Source: Azospirillum soli (lineage in GTDB: Bacteria > Pseudomonadota > Alphaproteobacteria > Azospirillales > Azospirillaceae). Taken from it: a stretch of DNA of 64,000 nucleotides. The notes beneath the pieces were generated by a model. That model saw only the letters and a list, made by a program, of their open reading frames with translations. It ran no database searches and was not told the origin of the DNA. The stretch lies in NCBI RefSeq assembly GCF_017876165.1, contig NZ_JAGINQ010000020.1, positions 42,013-106,012 on the forward strand, in the 5' to 3' direction. A program made the translations under genes and the position numbers. This document shows positions 15,161 through 23,805 of this stretch, piece after piece. Every line of letters begins with the position of its first letter. Position 1 is the stretch's first letter.

Positions 15161-17556
15161 GAGGCCACCGCCGGCGCCGGGCGGCGCACCGTGAAAAGGG
15201 CCATGGCTGTGAAGGCGGCAAGGCTGAGGATCAGGCCGGTTCCCAATATGCCGACGCCCGCGACGCTGACCGCGGCGGCGGCGCTGAACAGCATCGGGCC
15301 AACCACCTGCCCGATTTTGCGGGCGTTCAGGTGCCAGGCGCGCACCGCCGCGCGGCTGTCCGCCGCCTCGCCGACCAGGGTTTCGGCATACTGCTGCTGC
15401 GAAGCGAGGCCGAAGCTGTCGCCGACGCCGATCAGGAACACGGCGAGGAAGGCGACCAGCAGGCTGGCCTGCACGCCGAACAGGATCAGCGCCCCGGCGA
15501 TCAGCAGGCCCGATCCCAGCACCGCCAGCCACGGCGCCACATGGGTGCGGGCGAGCCGGGCCAGGACGGGGCCGAGGAAGACGATGCACATCCCGTTCAG
15601 CAGGAAGGCCCGCCCGATGGTGGACGGCGACACCCCCAGCCCCGAGGCGAAGAGCGGGAAGAAGTAGGGCAGGAACATGCTGCAGGCCGAGGTCGGGATC
15701 GAGATCAGCAGCAGGAAGGCGACCACGGACGGGCGCCACACGCCGGGACCCCTGGCCTTTGCGGGCATAGGTGTCAGGGCTGGGATGGGGGCGGGGCGGG
15801 TCTTCACGGAGGCGGGCACGAACAGCCACGCCTGGGCGATGCCGGCGGCCAGGATGGCGCCCGCGATCAGGAAGACCGGTGGATAGCCGATGCGGCCCGC
15901 CAGCAGTGCGCCGACCACCGCGCCGCAGTTCACCCCGGCGTACATGCCGGCGAACATCTGGGGATAGGCGGCGGTGCGGCTTTCCGGGTCGCGCAGCCGG
16001 TCGATCAGGCCGTAGAGCGCGGCGAGGGTCCCCATCACGCCGAGGCCGACGAGGCCGCGCGCCAGCACGAAGGCCAGCGGCTCCCCGGCCCAGGCCGACA
16101 GCGCCATGCCCGCCCCAGCCAGCCCGAAGCCGGCCAGCGCCAACGGCACCCAGCCGGCCGCGCGCACCAGCCGCCCGGCGATCAGCAGCATGACGGCCCC
16201 GCACAGCATCTCCATGGAAATGGGCGCGGCGGCGGCCTGCATCGGTGTCAGGCCGAACAACCCCTCGGAGAAGGTGCCCATGACCAACGGCACGAAGGAC
16301 ACCGGCAGGAAGGCGCCGAGGTAGAGCAGGAAGGTGGTGAAGCGCATCGCCGCGACGGCGGAGCCTTCGCCGGCGGCCTCCGTCGCCCGACCGGCGGAAA
16401 AGGTCGCGGTGAAGGCGTAGAACTCGAACATGAACATCAGCGACGTGACCAGGATCGTCGCCATGTCCAGCACGATCTCGCGCAGCTGTGCGGTGATGTG
16501 CTCCCCGGCGATGGTGATGGTCAGGGCCGGTGCCCGGCCGGACGGGTCGGCGGGCAACGGGTGGCTGATGTCGAAGTCCCGCCCTTCGGCCAGGGTGGGA
16601 TTCTGTGGCGGCTCGGGCGGTGCGCCGGTGGTGTCGAGCGTCAGCGTGCGGATGTGCGGTACGGTCGCGGCGATCTGGGCGAAATAGGCGTCGAGCCCAC
16701 TCAGCGACCGGTAGCTCGCGCCTCGACTCAGCGCGGTTTCGAAATCGCCGTGCACGATGTCGCCGACGACCTTGGTGGAGACCTCCGCCGTTTCGATGTA
16801 GGCGGCGGTGAAATGCTGGTAGCTGAGCACGCCCGCGAGGATCTGGGCCGTCGCCAGCACGCCCAGCGTCAGCCGGCGGCGCCGCTTGTCGGTGGCGGCG
16901 GGGCCGCGCCCCCACAGCCCGGCGGCCAGCAGGAAGCCGCCGAAGAGCAGGACGGACGCGCCGCCGAGCGCGGCGAGGGCGGTGACGATGCGTTCCTGAA
17001 AGCGGGCGACCTGACCGTCCACCACCGCCTTGTCGGAGATGATGACGAGGTGACCGGCCAGCGTGCCGGAGCCGGGCTGGCGGATCGCCATGTGCAGCCG
17101 GTACTTGCCGCCGTCCACATCGTAGGAAACGTGGATGGGACGCTTCGCCAGCTCCGCCGCCGCGCGGCGGCGTTCCGCTTCGGGCAGAGTTTGGGCTGAG
17201 TTGGCTTGGGGAGTTTTGAGGTCGGAATAGAGGATGCGGCCGTCGGCGCGGGCGAGTTGGACGCCGTCTGCCTCCGGCAGGTGGGTGCGGACCTGAGCCA
17301 GGATCTTCTCTATGCCGTAGAAGTCCTCCAGCACCTTGCCGTAGGCCAGCGCGTGCTCGACGCTGCGGGCCGCCTTGCCTCCGGCGACCGAGAAGCTGGA
17401 CATCAGGGCGTTGGCGTAGCTCTGCCGGAAGGAGCCGATGTTGATGCCCGCGCTGAAACCCAGCGTCAGGACGACCAGCGCCACCGACAGCAGAAAGGCC
17501 GGCCACAGGCCGCGCCGGTCTGGGTTCGGGGAAACAGGCTGGTTGCTGGTCGGCAT
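15157..17556 (-). CDS. MFS-type membrane protein with two N-terminal periplasmic sensor domains
   Basis: A 799-residue protein with an unusual architecture. A first helix (17-37) is followed by a periplasmic domain (~39-190; GVQLARADGRILYSD resembles Cache/PAS strands). Two helices (~191-214 and 228-247) lead to a second periplasmic domain (~248-360), and a further helix (~362-385) precedes a complete twelve-helix MFS domain (~403-795). MFS segments include LVGLGVMGTLAALYGLIDRLRDPESR and ARLARTHVAPWLAVLG. Membrane-sensor/MFS combinations are known mainly as fusions to SpoIIE phosphatases; no phosphatase is attached here. The protein could be a transceptor or a ligand-gated transporter. It begins three bases after the binding-protein stop. 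Confidence 0.8.
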   Translation of the reverse strand: MPTSNQPVSPNPDRRGLWPAFLLSVALVVLTLGFSAGINIGSFRQSYANALMSSFSVAGGKAARSVEHALAYGKVLEDFYGIEKILAQVRTHLPEADGVQLARADGRILYSDLKTPQANSAQTLPEAERRRAAAELAKRPIHVSYDVDGGKYRLHMAIRQPGSGTLAGHLVIISDKAVVDGQVARFQERIVTALAALGGASVLLFGGFLLAAGLWGRGPAATDKRRRRLTLGVLATAQILAGVLSYQHFTAAYIETAEVSTKVVGDIVHGDFETALSRGASYRSLSGLDAYFAQIAATVPHIRTLTLDTTGAPPEPPQNPTLAEGRDFDISHPLPADPSGRAPALTITIAGEHITAQLREIVLDMATILVTSLMFMFEFYAFTATFSAGRATEAAGEGSAVAAMRFTTFLLYLGAFLPVSFVPLVMGTFSEGLFGLTPMQAAAAPISMEMLCGAVMLLIAGRLVRAAGWVPLALAGFGLAGAGMALSAWAGEPLAFVLARGLVGLGVMGTLAALYGLIDRLRDPESRTAAYPQMFAGMYAGVNCGAVVGALLAGRIGYPPVFLIAGAILAAGIAQAWLFVPASVKTRPAPIPALTPMPAKARGPGVWRPSVVAFLLLISIPTSACSMFLPYFFPLFASGLGVSPSTIGRAFLLNGMCIVFLGPVLARLARTHVAPWLAVLGSGLLIAGALILFGVQASLLVAFLAVFLIGVGDSFGLASQQQYAETLVGEAADSRAAVRAWHLNARKIGQVVGPMLFSAAAAVSVAGVGILGTGLILSLAAFTAMALFTVRRPAPAVAS

Positions 17557-17559
17557 GGC

Positions 17560-18699
17560 TCAGGTTCCCCCGAAGACGGTGTCGGCGGCGAGCAGGGCGT
17601 CGAAGGGGATGCGGTGGCCGATGGTCTCCGCCGTCGCGATGTTCCAGGCGATGGTCGGCGTGTCGAAATAGACCTGGGGCAGGCCGCGCAGGCGTTCGCC
17701 GCCGAACAGGCGGGCGATGGTGCCGGCGCCGAACTGCCCGATGCCGGCGAAGTCGGCGCGGGCGACGCTCATCAGCGCGCCGCGCTCCACTTCCTCCGGC
17801 CCAAGCTGCGAGAAGGTCGGGATGCGGCGGTCGAGGAAGGGCTGGACGAGGGGACGGAACCGGTCCAGCTCCCACCGGCCGTAGGTGATGTACATGGCGT
17901 CCACCTCACCCGACAGCTCCGTCCAGGCGGTGCCCAGGTCGGCGTAGTAGCGGGGGAAGTCGGCCTCGTCCGCCGGGGGGCGGACATGGCGGCGCACCAG
18001 CGCGAAGCCCAGCCGCTCGGCCATGGCCTCGATGTCGGACAGCGAGGCGATGGCGCGGCCGACCGTGGAATCATCGTAGGCGACGCCGAGGCGCTGGAAG
18101 CGGAAGGTGTCGTGGAAGATGCGCAGCTGGCGGTGGAAGCGCGTCAGATCCAGATGCGCCCAGACATGCTCGCGCCCCGGATCGCTCTCCGACGCCACGA
18201 TCTTCGCCGCGACGGGGTTGGTGGAGGAGAAGACCAGCGTCGGGACGGTGTGCGTGTCGGTGGCGAGCTTGGTGCCGGCGATGGTGCCCATGACGATCAT
18301 CAGGTCGATGTCCCGGGCGGTGGCGAGGCGGTTCAGCGCCTCGTCCGGCGCGTTGCGGTCGAGGCGCGGGTAGTAGGCGTCCGCGACGAACTCGACGTGC
18401 GGGCCGAGGTCGCGTCCCGCCAGCCAGCGCCAGAGGTCGGCGCTGTCCCACTGGCCGGGGGTGTAGGGGGCGTCGGCGACGCCGGACAGCCAGCCCATGC
18501 GGCCGAGCGCCAGGGCAACGCCGTGCAGCGTGGCGACGTAGTTGCCGAACGGCATGCTCTCGGCATAGCCGATGCGCCATTTGCGGCCGCCGTTAGGGCG
18601 CGGGGCGGGGATGGTGGCGGCGAGCGTGGCGCGTGGGTTGGCCGCGACGGCGGCGAGCGAGGCGGTGCCGGTGAGAAACGTGCGGCGGGTGAGGGGCAC
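17560..18699 (-). CDS. ABC-type (TrpX-like) substrate-binding protein with Tat signal
   Basis: A 379-residue exported binding protein of the ABC_sub_bind (PF04392-like) family. The start is best placed at a GTG (18697-18699) with GGAGG eight bases upstream, giving a Tat-type leader VPLTRRTFLTGTASLAAVAA; a longer frame from 18780 would read through a palindromic intergenic element. Two lobes are visible: DLMIVMGTIAGTKLATDTHT and VPTLVFSSTNPVAAKIV for lobe 1, and RLGVAYDDSTVGRAI for lobe 2. Family members bind amino acids or similar small molecules. There is no ABC permease or ATPase beside it; its neighbours are a racemase and the sensor/MFS protein, which makes a D- or L-amino acid ligand plausible but unproven. 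Confidence 0.8.
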   Translation of the reverse strand: MPLTRRTFLTGTASLAAVAANPRATLAATIPAPRPNGGRKWRIGYAESMPFGNYVATLHGVALALGRMGWLSGVADAPYTPGQWDSADLWRWLAGRDLGPHVEFVADAYYPRLDRNAPDEALNRLATARDIDLMIVMGTIAGTKLATDTHTVPTLVFSSTNPVAAKIVASESDPGREHVWAHLDLTRFHRQLRIFHDTFRFQRLGVAYDDSTVGRAIASLSDIEAMAERLGFALVRRHVRPPADEADFPRYYADLGTAWTELSGEVDAMYITYGRWELDRFRPLVQPFLDRRIPTFSQLGPEEVERGALMSVARADFAGIGQFGAGTIARLFGGERLRGLPQVYFDTPTIAWNIATAETIGHRIPFDALLAADTVFGGT

Positions 18700-18718
18700 G
18701 GGCGGCCCTCCGGGACAC

Positions 18719-18739
18719 CCTCTCCCTAGGGGGGAGAGG
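18719..18739. repeat. Short palindromic element between alr and the binding protein
   Basis: CCTCTCCC (18719-18726) and GGGAGAGG (18732-18739) form an 8-bp stem with a TAGGG loop. It lies in the only sizeable gap (88 bases) inside the eight-gene cluster. A similar CCTCCC/GGGAGG element lies at 31112-31134. These look like a dispersed intergenic repeat family and could act as an mRNA stability or partial termination element. Confidence 0.6.
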
Positions 18740-18787
18740 TCTAAGGTCGTTGAGCCCGGAGCGGTCGCCTTCTTCACCATCGTCGGG

Positions 18788-19951
18788 TCACTCCGCCGGG
18801 ATCGCGAGGGGAGCGACGGCTGGGGTCGGGATGGCGTTGTACTCGCGCGCCACGCGGGGGCCGAGCATCAGGATCGCCGAGGCCCGCAGACCGCAGGCGG
18901 AGGCCACCTCCTCCACCGTCAGGATCTCGCCGCCCTGGCAGCCGATCAAGATCGCCTCGTCGCCCGCCTCGACCTCGGGTAGGGCGGAGACGTCGGCGAG
19001 CAGGGCGCTCATGAAGGGATCGCCCACCAGCGGGACGCGGCGGCCCCGCAGCAGGATCGCACCGTTGTGGTAGGCGTGCAGGAAGGCCCCATCGGAAAAG
19101 CCGAAGGCGACCAGGGCCGCGCGCATGGGCGATGGCGCCGCCACGCCGGCCCGGTAGCCGAGACGGGCGCCGGGCGGCAGATCCATGACGCGGACCACCC
19201 GCGCCGTCACCTCCATCACCGGGACGAAGGGGTCCGGACCGGTCTCGACCATGTGGATGCCGTACAGCAGCGAGCCCAGCCGAACCATGTCGTAGGTGGC
19301 CTGCGGTGCCCGCATCACGCCGGGGCTGCTGAGCGCGTGGACCAGCGGCGGGCGCAGGCCGTGTGCCGTCGCCTCCGCCACCACGCGGTCGAACAGGGCG
19401 AGTTCGGCCGTGATGTCGGCGGGCGAGCCGGAATAGGGGGAGGCTAGGTGGGTGAACAGCCCCTCCACCCGCAACCCGTCGAGCAGACGGAGTTGGGCCA
19501 GCAGTTCCACGGCGTCGTCCGGCGCGGCGCCGAGGCCGGCCAGCCCTGTGTCGATCCGCACATGGACGGGCACCCGGCGGTTGAGGGCGCGGGCGCATGT
19601 CGAGAGCGGTAGAGCCTCGGCGAGCGAGGTGACGGTGGCGGTCAGGCCCGACTGGACCAGGTCCGATACCTCGTCCTCCATGGGCGGGTCGAGCGCCAGG
19701 ATGGGCAGGCGGATGCCGGTCCGCCGCAAGGCCATACCTTCCCCGGTGCCGGCAACGACGAGGCCGTCCGCTCCGGCGCGTTCCAGCGTCCGGGCGACGG
19801 CCATGGCCCCGTGGCCGTAGCCGTCGGCCTTGACCACGGCCCAGACGCGGACCCCCGGCGCCAGAAGACGCCGGGCCGCCGTCAGGTTGTCGCGCAGCCG
19901 ATCCAGGTGGATCACCGCCCGCTGGGGCGGCGTCCGGTCCCTATGAGGCAT
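18788..19951 (-). CDS. alr: Alanine racemase family protein
   Basis: A 387-residue fold-type III PLP enzyme that interconverts L- and D-alanine or related amino acids. The PLP lysine is Lys41 in AVVKADGYGHGAMAVARTLE, and the second catalytic residue is the Tyr of LGYRAGV. The PLP-phosphate and active-site region GFSDGAF replaces the usual GYxDG, and FMSALLADVSAL replaces the usual MDQ-VD segment, so substrate preference may differ from housekeeping Alr. The start overlaps the patatin stop by one base (TGATG). Being embedded in a signalling operon, it may supply a D-amino acid signal and not serve wall synthesis, which is inference. Confidence 0.88.
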   Translation of the reverse strand: MPHRDRTPPQRAVIHLDRLRDNLTAARRLLAPGVRVWAVVKADGYGHGAMAVARTLERAGADGLVVAGTGEGMALRRTGIRLPILALDPPMEDEVSDLVQSGLTATVTSLAEALPLSTCARALNRRVPVHVRIDTGLAGLGAAPDDAVELLAQLRLLDGLRVEGLFTHLASPYSGSPADITAELALFDRVVAEATAHGLRPPLVHALSSPGVMRAPQATYDMVRLGSLLYGIHMVETGPDPFVPVMEVTARVVRVMDLPPGARLGYRAGVAAPSPMRAALVAFGFSDGAFLHAYHNGAILLRGRRVPLVGDPFMSALLADVSALPEVEAGDEAILIGCQGGEILTVEEVASACGLRASAILMLGPRVAREYNAIPTPAVAPLAIPAE

Positions 19952-21096
19952 CAGAAGAACTTCTCGCGGATCTCGGTCGAGGAACGGTCACCGATCTTGT
20001 CGAAGTGCAGCTCCAGGAAACGGGCGGCCTTGCGCCGGCCGAGCTGGAACAGGAAGGTCAGGAATTCCCAGTCCGGGTTCAGCTTGGACGAGACACTGAA
20101 CTGCGACAGCTCCTGCTCGGCGTCGATGGTGTGGATGTTCATCCGCGAGAACTTGTCGGGGTCCAGCTCGCCCTTGTCCAGAAGGTCGGTCACGAACTGG
20201 ATCGTCCGCATCTCGCGCATTAGGCTGGAGTTGAAGGACAGCGTGTTGATGCGGTCGAGGATGGCGCGCGCCGTGCGCGGCACGTCGGGAATGTTGATCG
20301 GGTTGATCTGCACGACCAGGATGTCGTTGCAGCCGCCGGCGTATATCAGCGGGAAGATCGGCGGGTTGCCGATGTAGCCGCCGTCCCAGAAATACTCCCC
20401 GTCGATTTCCACCGCCTGGAACAGGAAGGGCAGGCAGGCCGACGCCATCACGGCGTCCGGGGTGATCTCGTGGTGCTCGAAGACGCGCAGGCGGCCGTTC
20501 AGCACGTTGGTGGCGCAGACGAACAGCTTCACCTGGTCCTGCGCCTTGCGCAGCGCCTCGAAATCCACCACGTCGGCGATGATGTCGCGCAGCGGGTTGA
20601 CGTTGGACGGGTTCAGCTCGTACGGGGACATCACGCGTGAGAGGGTGTCGTACCACGCCCACAGCGGCGAGAAGTCCATGTTGCCCCGGCTGACCAGCCG
20701 GTCGATCGGGGTCGGCTGGAGCGGGCCGTTCTTGCCGGCGTCCGACGCCTTCTTCCAGAAGTTGTGCAGCAGGCGCCGCGCCTCCGGCCGGCCGCCGGCG
20801 ATCAGGCCCGCCGCCGCGACGGTGGCGTTCATGGCGCCGGCGCTGGTGCCGATCAGCCCTTCCACCTCGATCCGGTCATCCTCCAGCAAGCGGTCGAGCA
20901 CGCCCCAGGTGAAGGCGCCGTGCGCGCCGCCGCCCTGAAGCGCCAGCTTCAGCTTCTTCACGGTCTGCTTGCCCTCCGCCTTGGGGGCGGCCGGGGTTTT
21001 CGGTGCCGGGACCTTGGCGGCGTCCTTGATGGCGGGCGCGTCGGCAAGGGCGAGATCGCCGTCTTCCAGGTCGGGAGTGCGGGTGGTCGTGGCCAT
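19951..21096 (-). CDS. Patatin-like phospholipase
   Basis: A 381-residue cytoplasmic patatin with a ~45-residue Ala/Pro/Lys-rich N-terminal extension. The oxyanion loop is LALQGGGAHGAFTWGVLD, the nucleophile Ser is in GTSAGAMNA (GxSxG), and the catalytic Asp is in DGGYIGN, so the Ser-Asp dyad is complete. It resembles bacterial patatins that act on phospholipids or polyhydroxyalkanoate granules. It is the first gene of the eight-gene minus-strand cluster. No strong Shine-Dalgarno is visible before the ATG, and the AT-rich region upstream (21097-21398) is the likely promoter. Confidence 0.9.
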   Translation of the reverse strand: MATTTRTPDLEDGDLALADAPAIKDAAKVPAPKTPAAPKAEGKQTVKKLKLALQGGGAHGAFTWGVLDRLLEDDRIEVEGLIGTSAGAMNATVAAAGLIAGGRPEARRLLHNFWKKASDAGKNGPLQPTPIDRLVSRGNMDFSPLWAWYDTLSRVMSPYELNPSNVNPLRDIIADVVDFEALRKAQDQVKLFVCATNVLNGRLRVFEHHEITPDAVMASACLPFLFQAVEIDGEYFWDGGYIGNPPIFPLIYAGGCNDILVVQINPINIPDVPRTARAILDRINTLSFNSSLMREMRTIQFVTDLLDKGELDPDKFSRMNIHTIDAEQELSQFSVSSKLNPDWEFLTFLFQLGRRKAARFLELHFDKIGDRSSTEIREKFF

Positions 21097-21398
21097 GATC
21101 GGGACGCTCGTGTCGTTGTCGTGCTGGAGGGGGCGGGCCGAATCTGCAATTTAAGATGGTTATTATGACTTGCTCATAAAGTTATCGAGCAGGACAATGA
21201 AAATTGCATATCGCCGCGTGCATAAACTGTTCTTTATAGTGCTATAACGAGACGCGTTTGATCAACGATAAATTCGATATCGAAGAAGCGATGTCACGAA
21301 CTTCGCCTCACGGTTCGTCCCGCGCACCTGCACCTTTGTCGGGGAGGTAGACGCCAAGGGGCGGTGCTAGACTGGCCGGACAAGGGATTGGGAGCGCC
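21097..21398. promoter_or_regulatory. AT-rich divergent promoter region with two palindromes
   Basis: This 302-base gap separates the patatin operon (minus) from the flavin reductase (plus). Its centre is far richer in A/T than anything nearby. TTATGA-N5-TCATAA (21163-21179) and TATAG-TG-CTATA (21235-21246) are perfect inverted repeats and candidate operators. No gene is seen here. Definite -35/-10 boxes could not be assigned. Confidence 0.5.
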
Positions 21399-21866
21399 AT
21401 GGCCGCCAAGCGTCTGCTGATCGTCGCGCACTGTCCGTCGCCGAACACGCGGCGGCTGCTCGACGCCGTGCTGCAAGGCGCCCGCTCGCCGGAGGTCGCG
21501 GGCGTGGAGGTGGCGGTGAAGGCGCCGCTGGAGGCCGGGCCGGAGGACGTGCTGGAGGCGCAGGCGCTGATCCTGGGGACGCCGGAGAATCTGGGCTACA
21601 TGAGCGGGGCGCTGAAGGACTTCTTCGACCGCAGCTACTATCCCTGCCTGGAGCGCACGCAGGGGCTGCCCTATGCCCTGTTCGTCCGGGCCGGACACGA
21701 CGGCACCGGGACCTGCCGCGCGGTGGCCGGCATCGCCACGGGCCTGCGCTGGCGCGCGGTGCAGGAACCGCTGGTTTGCCGGGGAGCGTTCCGCGAGGAC
21801 TTCCTGGCCCCATGCGAGGAACTGGGCACGCTGATGGCGGCCGGATTGGAGGCGGGAATCTTCTAG
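21399..21866 (+). CDS. Flavodoxin-like NAD(P)H-dependent oxidoreductase
   Basis: A 155-residue flavodoxin-fold protein. It opens with RLLIVAHCPSPNTRRLLDAV, the FMN phosphate loop, and continues with ALILGTPENLGYMSGALKDFFDR, the family's second flavin-contacting loop. This matches the NADPH-dependent FMN reductase / flavodoxin-like group that reduces quinones or flavins. GGGAG lies just before the ATG. It is transcribed toward gltA and could be co-transcribed with it (90-base gap), though gltA has its own strong ribosome site. Confidence 0.8.
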   Translation: MAAKRLLIVAHCPSPNTRRLLDAVLQGARSPEVAGVEVAVKAPLEAGPEDVLEAQALILGTPENLGYMSGALKDFFDRSYYPCLERTQGLPYALFVRAGHDGTGTCRAVAGIATGLRWRAVQEPLVCRGAFREDFLAPCEELGTLMAAGLEAGIF

Positions 21867-21956
21867 CGCGAAAGCGGGAGGTCCATTGACGAGCCCGCGT
21901 TCGCGCACAGGTCACGTTGCAAAGGAAAACCGAACAATCGGAAGGAGGAAGGGGCG

Positions 21957-23300
21957 ATGGAGAGCGGCAAGGGCAGGGCGTGGCACGGCGACGTCCAGCA
22001 GGTGGGCACCGTCACGGTCACCGACGACACGACGGGCAAGACCTACAAGCTTCCGCTGCTGGAAGGGACGACGGGGCCGCGCGTCATCGACATCCGCAAG
22101 CTGTACGCGGAAACCGGTTACTTCACCTTCGACGCCGGTTTCACCTCCACGGCCAGCTGCGAGTCCGCCATCACCTACATCGACGGCGACCAGGGCGTGC
22201 TGTTGCATAGGGGCTACGCCATCCAGGACTTGGCCGAGCATTGCGATTATCTGGAGGTCTGCTACCTGCTGCTGCACGGCGAGCTGCCGGACCCCAAGCA
22301 GAAGGCGGAGTTCGAGCGCACCATCACCTATCACACCATGGTGCATGAGCAGCTGGTCAAGTTCTACAGCGGCTTCCGCCGAGACGCGCATCCGATGGCG
22401 GTGATGTGCGGCGTGACCGGCGCGCTGTCGGCCTTCTATCACGACAGCACGGACATCTTCGATCCGCAGCAGCGGATGATCGCCTCGCACCGGCTGATCG
22501 CCAAGATGCCGACCATGGCGGCCATGGCCCACAAATACGCGCTCGGCGAACCGTTCATGTACCCGCGCAACGATCTGCCCTACGCCGACAACTTCCTCTA
22601 CATGACCTTCGGCAATCCGTGCGAGCCGTACAAGGTCAACCCGGTCCTGGCGCGCGCCATGGACAAGATCTTCATCCTGCACGCCGACCACGAGCAGAAC
22701 GCCTCCACGTCGACGGTGCGGCTGGCGGGCTCGTCGCACGCCAACCCCTTCGCCTGCATCGCGTCGGGCATCGCGGCGCTGTGGGGACCGGCGCACGGCG
22801 GCGCCAACGAGGCCGTGCTGCTGATGCTGGAGCAGATCGGTTCGGTGGAGCGCATCCCCGAGTTCATCCGCCGCGCCAAGGACAAGAACGACCCGTTCCG
22901 CCTGATGGGCTTCGGCCACCGGGTCTACAAGAACTACGACCCGCGCGCCAAGATCATGCGCCAGACCTGCTACGAGGTTCTGGACGTGCTGGGCATCAAG
23001 GACGAGCCGCACCTCGCCATCGCGATGGAGCTGGAGAGGATCGCGCTGGAGGACGATTACTTCGTCGAGAAGAAGCTGTACCCGAACGTCGATTTCTATT
23101 CGGGCATCATCCTGAAGGCGATGGGCTTCCCGACCAGCATGTTCACCGTGCTGTTCGCGCTGGCCCGCACCGTCGGCTGGATCTCCCAGTGGAAGGAGAT
23201 GATCGAGGATCCGCAGCAGAAGATCGGGCGGCCCCGGCAGCTGTACACCGGCAATCCGGGGCGGCCCTTCGTTCCTCTGGATCGGCGCTCGGCATCCTGA
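21957..23300 (+). CDS. gltA: Citrate synthase (type II)
   Basis: A 447-residue citrate synthase that condenses oxaloacetate and acetyl-CoA at the head of the TCA cycle. Conserved active-site segments are present: HADHEQNASTSTVRLAGSSH with catalytic His, WGPAHGGANEA, GFGHRVYKNYDPRA, and DDYFVEKKLYPNVDFYSGI with the catalytic Asp. The N-terminal domain (DPGFTSTASCESAITYIDG-like) marks the Gram-negative type II form. AAGGAGG plus AAGGGG precede the ATG. Length is slightly above the usual ~430 because of a short N-terminal extension. It converges with the GYD gene, leaving only three bases between stops. Confidence 0.97.
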   Translation: MESGKGRAWHGDVQQVGTVTVTDDTTGKTYKLPLLEGTTGPRVIDIRKLYAETGYFTFDAGFTSTASCESAITYIDGDQGVLLHRGYAIQDLAEHCDYLEVCYLLLHGELPDPKQKAEFERTITYHTMVHEQLVKFYSGFRRDAHPMAVMCGVTGALSAFYHDSTDIFDPQQRMIASHRLIAKMPTMAAMAHKYALGEPFMYPRNDLPYADNFLYMTFGNPCEPYKVNPVLARAMDKIFILHADHEQNASTSTVRLAGSSHANPFACIASGIAALWGPAHGGANEAVLLMLEQIGSVERIPEFIRRAKDKNDPFRLMGFGHRVYKNYDPRAKIMRQTCYEVLDVLGIKDEPHLAIAMELERIALEDDYFVEKKLYPNVDFYSGIILKAMGFPTSMFTVLFALARTVGWISQWKEMIEDPQQKIGRPRQLYTGNPGRPFVPLDRRSAS

Positions 23301-23303
23301 CGG

Positions 23304-23645
23304 TCACGCCGCTGTAGTGGCGGCGGGACGGTAATCGGTGGAGGTTTCGGCGGCGCGTTGCAGGGACCGCCGGACCTCCTCCGGATCCAGCAGCACGGTG
23401 GTCGCGAAGCCGGTCACGCCGCCCTTCGAGGCGACCATCATCAGGAAGGCCGTGCAGCTCTCGCTGTCGGGAAACTCCGCCATCAGGACGCCGTCGTACT
23501 TCCCATAGGCGAAATGCAGGGAGTGCAGGCGTCCGCCGAAGGATTCCACGCCCCGGCGGACGATGTCGGTCCGGTTCTCCGGGCGCTGGACCAGAGCCTT
23601 AAAGTTGTCCGGGCCGAATTTGAACTGGATCATGAACTGCATCAT
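23304..23645 (-). CDS. GYD domain protein
   Basis: A 113-residue GYD-family protein (MMQFMIQFKFGPDNFKAL, GRLHSLHFAYGKYDGVLMAEF, GVTGFATTVLLDPEE). The family is small, soluble and widespread in alphaproteobacteria; the fold is ferredoxin-like and the function unknown. The start at the double ATG (23640-23645) is supported by GGGAGGG six bases upstream; a ten-codon longer start has no such site. It is oriented toward gltA and appears to be a single-gene unit. Confidence 0.88.
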   Translation of the reverse strand: MMQFMIQFKFGPDNFKALVQRPENRTDIVRRGVESFGGRLHSLHFAYGKYDGVLMAEFPDSESCTAFLMMVASKGGVTGFATTVLLDPEEVRRSLQRAAETSTDYRPAATTAA

Positions 23646-23805
23646 GGCGGGCCCTCCCTTTTCGTCCTTTTTCACTTTATTGAATGAGGATGGAAAGGGA
23701 AGTCTGAATAAAGAAGCGCCCGAGGCTATGGCGAGTGTTGTCTTGCCTCCTTTTTGAATGGAGATCGCGGAGGCGGCGCGACGCTTTTCGGAAGGATCGG
23801 TGTTC

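Noticed and set aside
12468..17199. Long plus-strand open frames opposite the cyclase and MFS genes
   Set aside because: Composition is Ala/Gly/Arg/Gln/His-rich without motifs, while the minus strand holds clear cyclase, GNAT and MFS sequences joined by ATGA overlaps.
18700..18780. N-terminal extension of the Tat binding protein to an ATG at 18780
   Set aside because: The extra codons read through a palindromic intergenic element and place the twin-arginine motif too far from the start; a GTG at 18699 has a good ribosome site.
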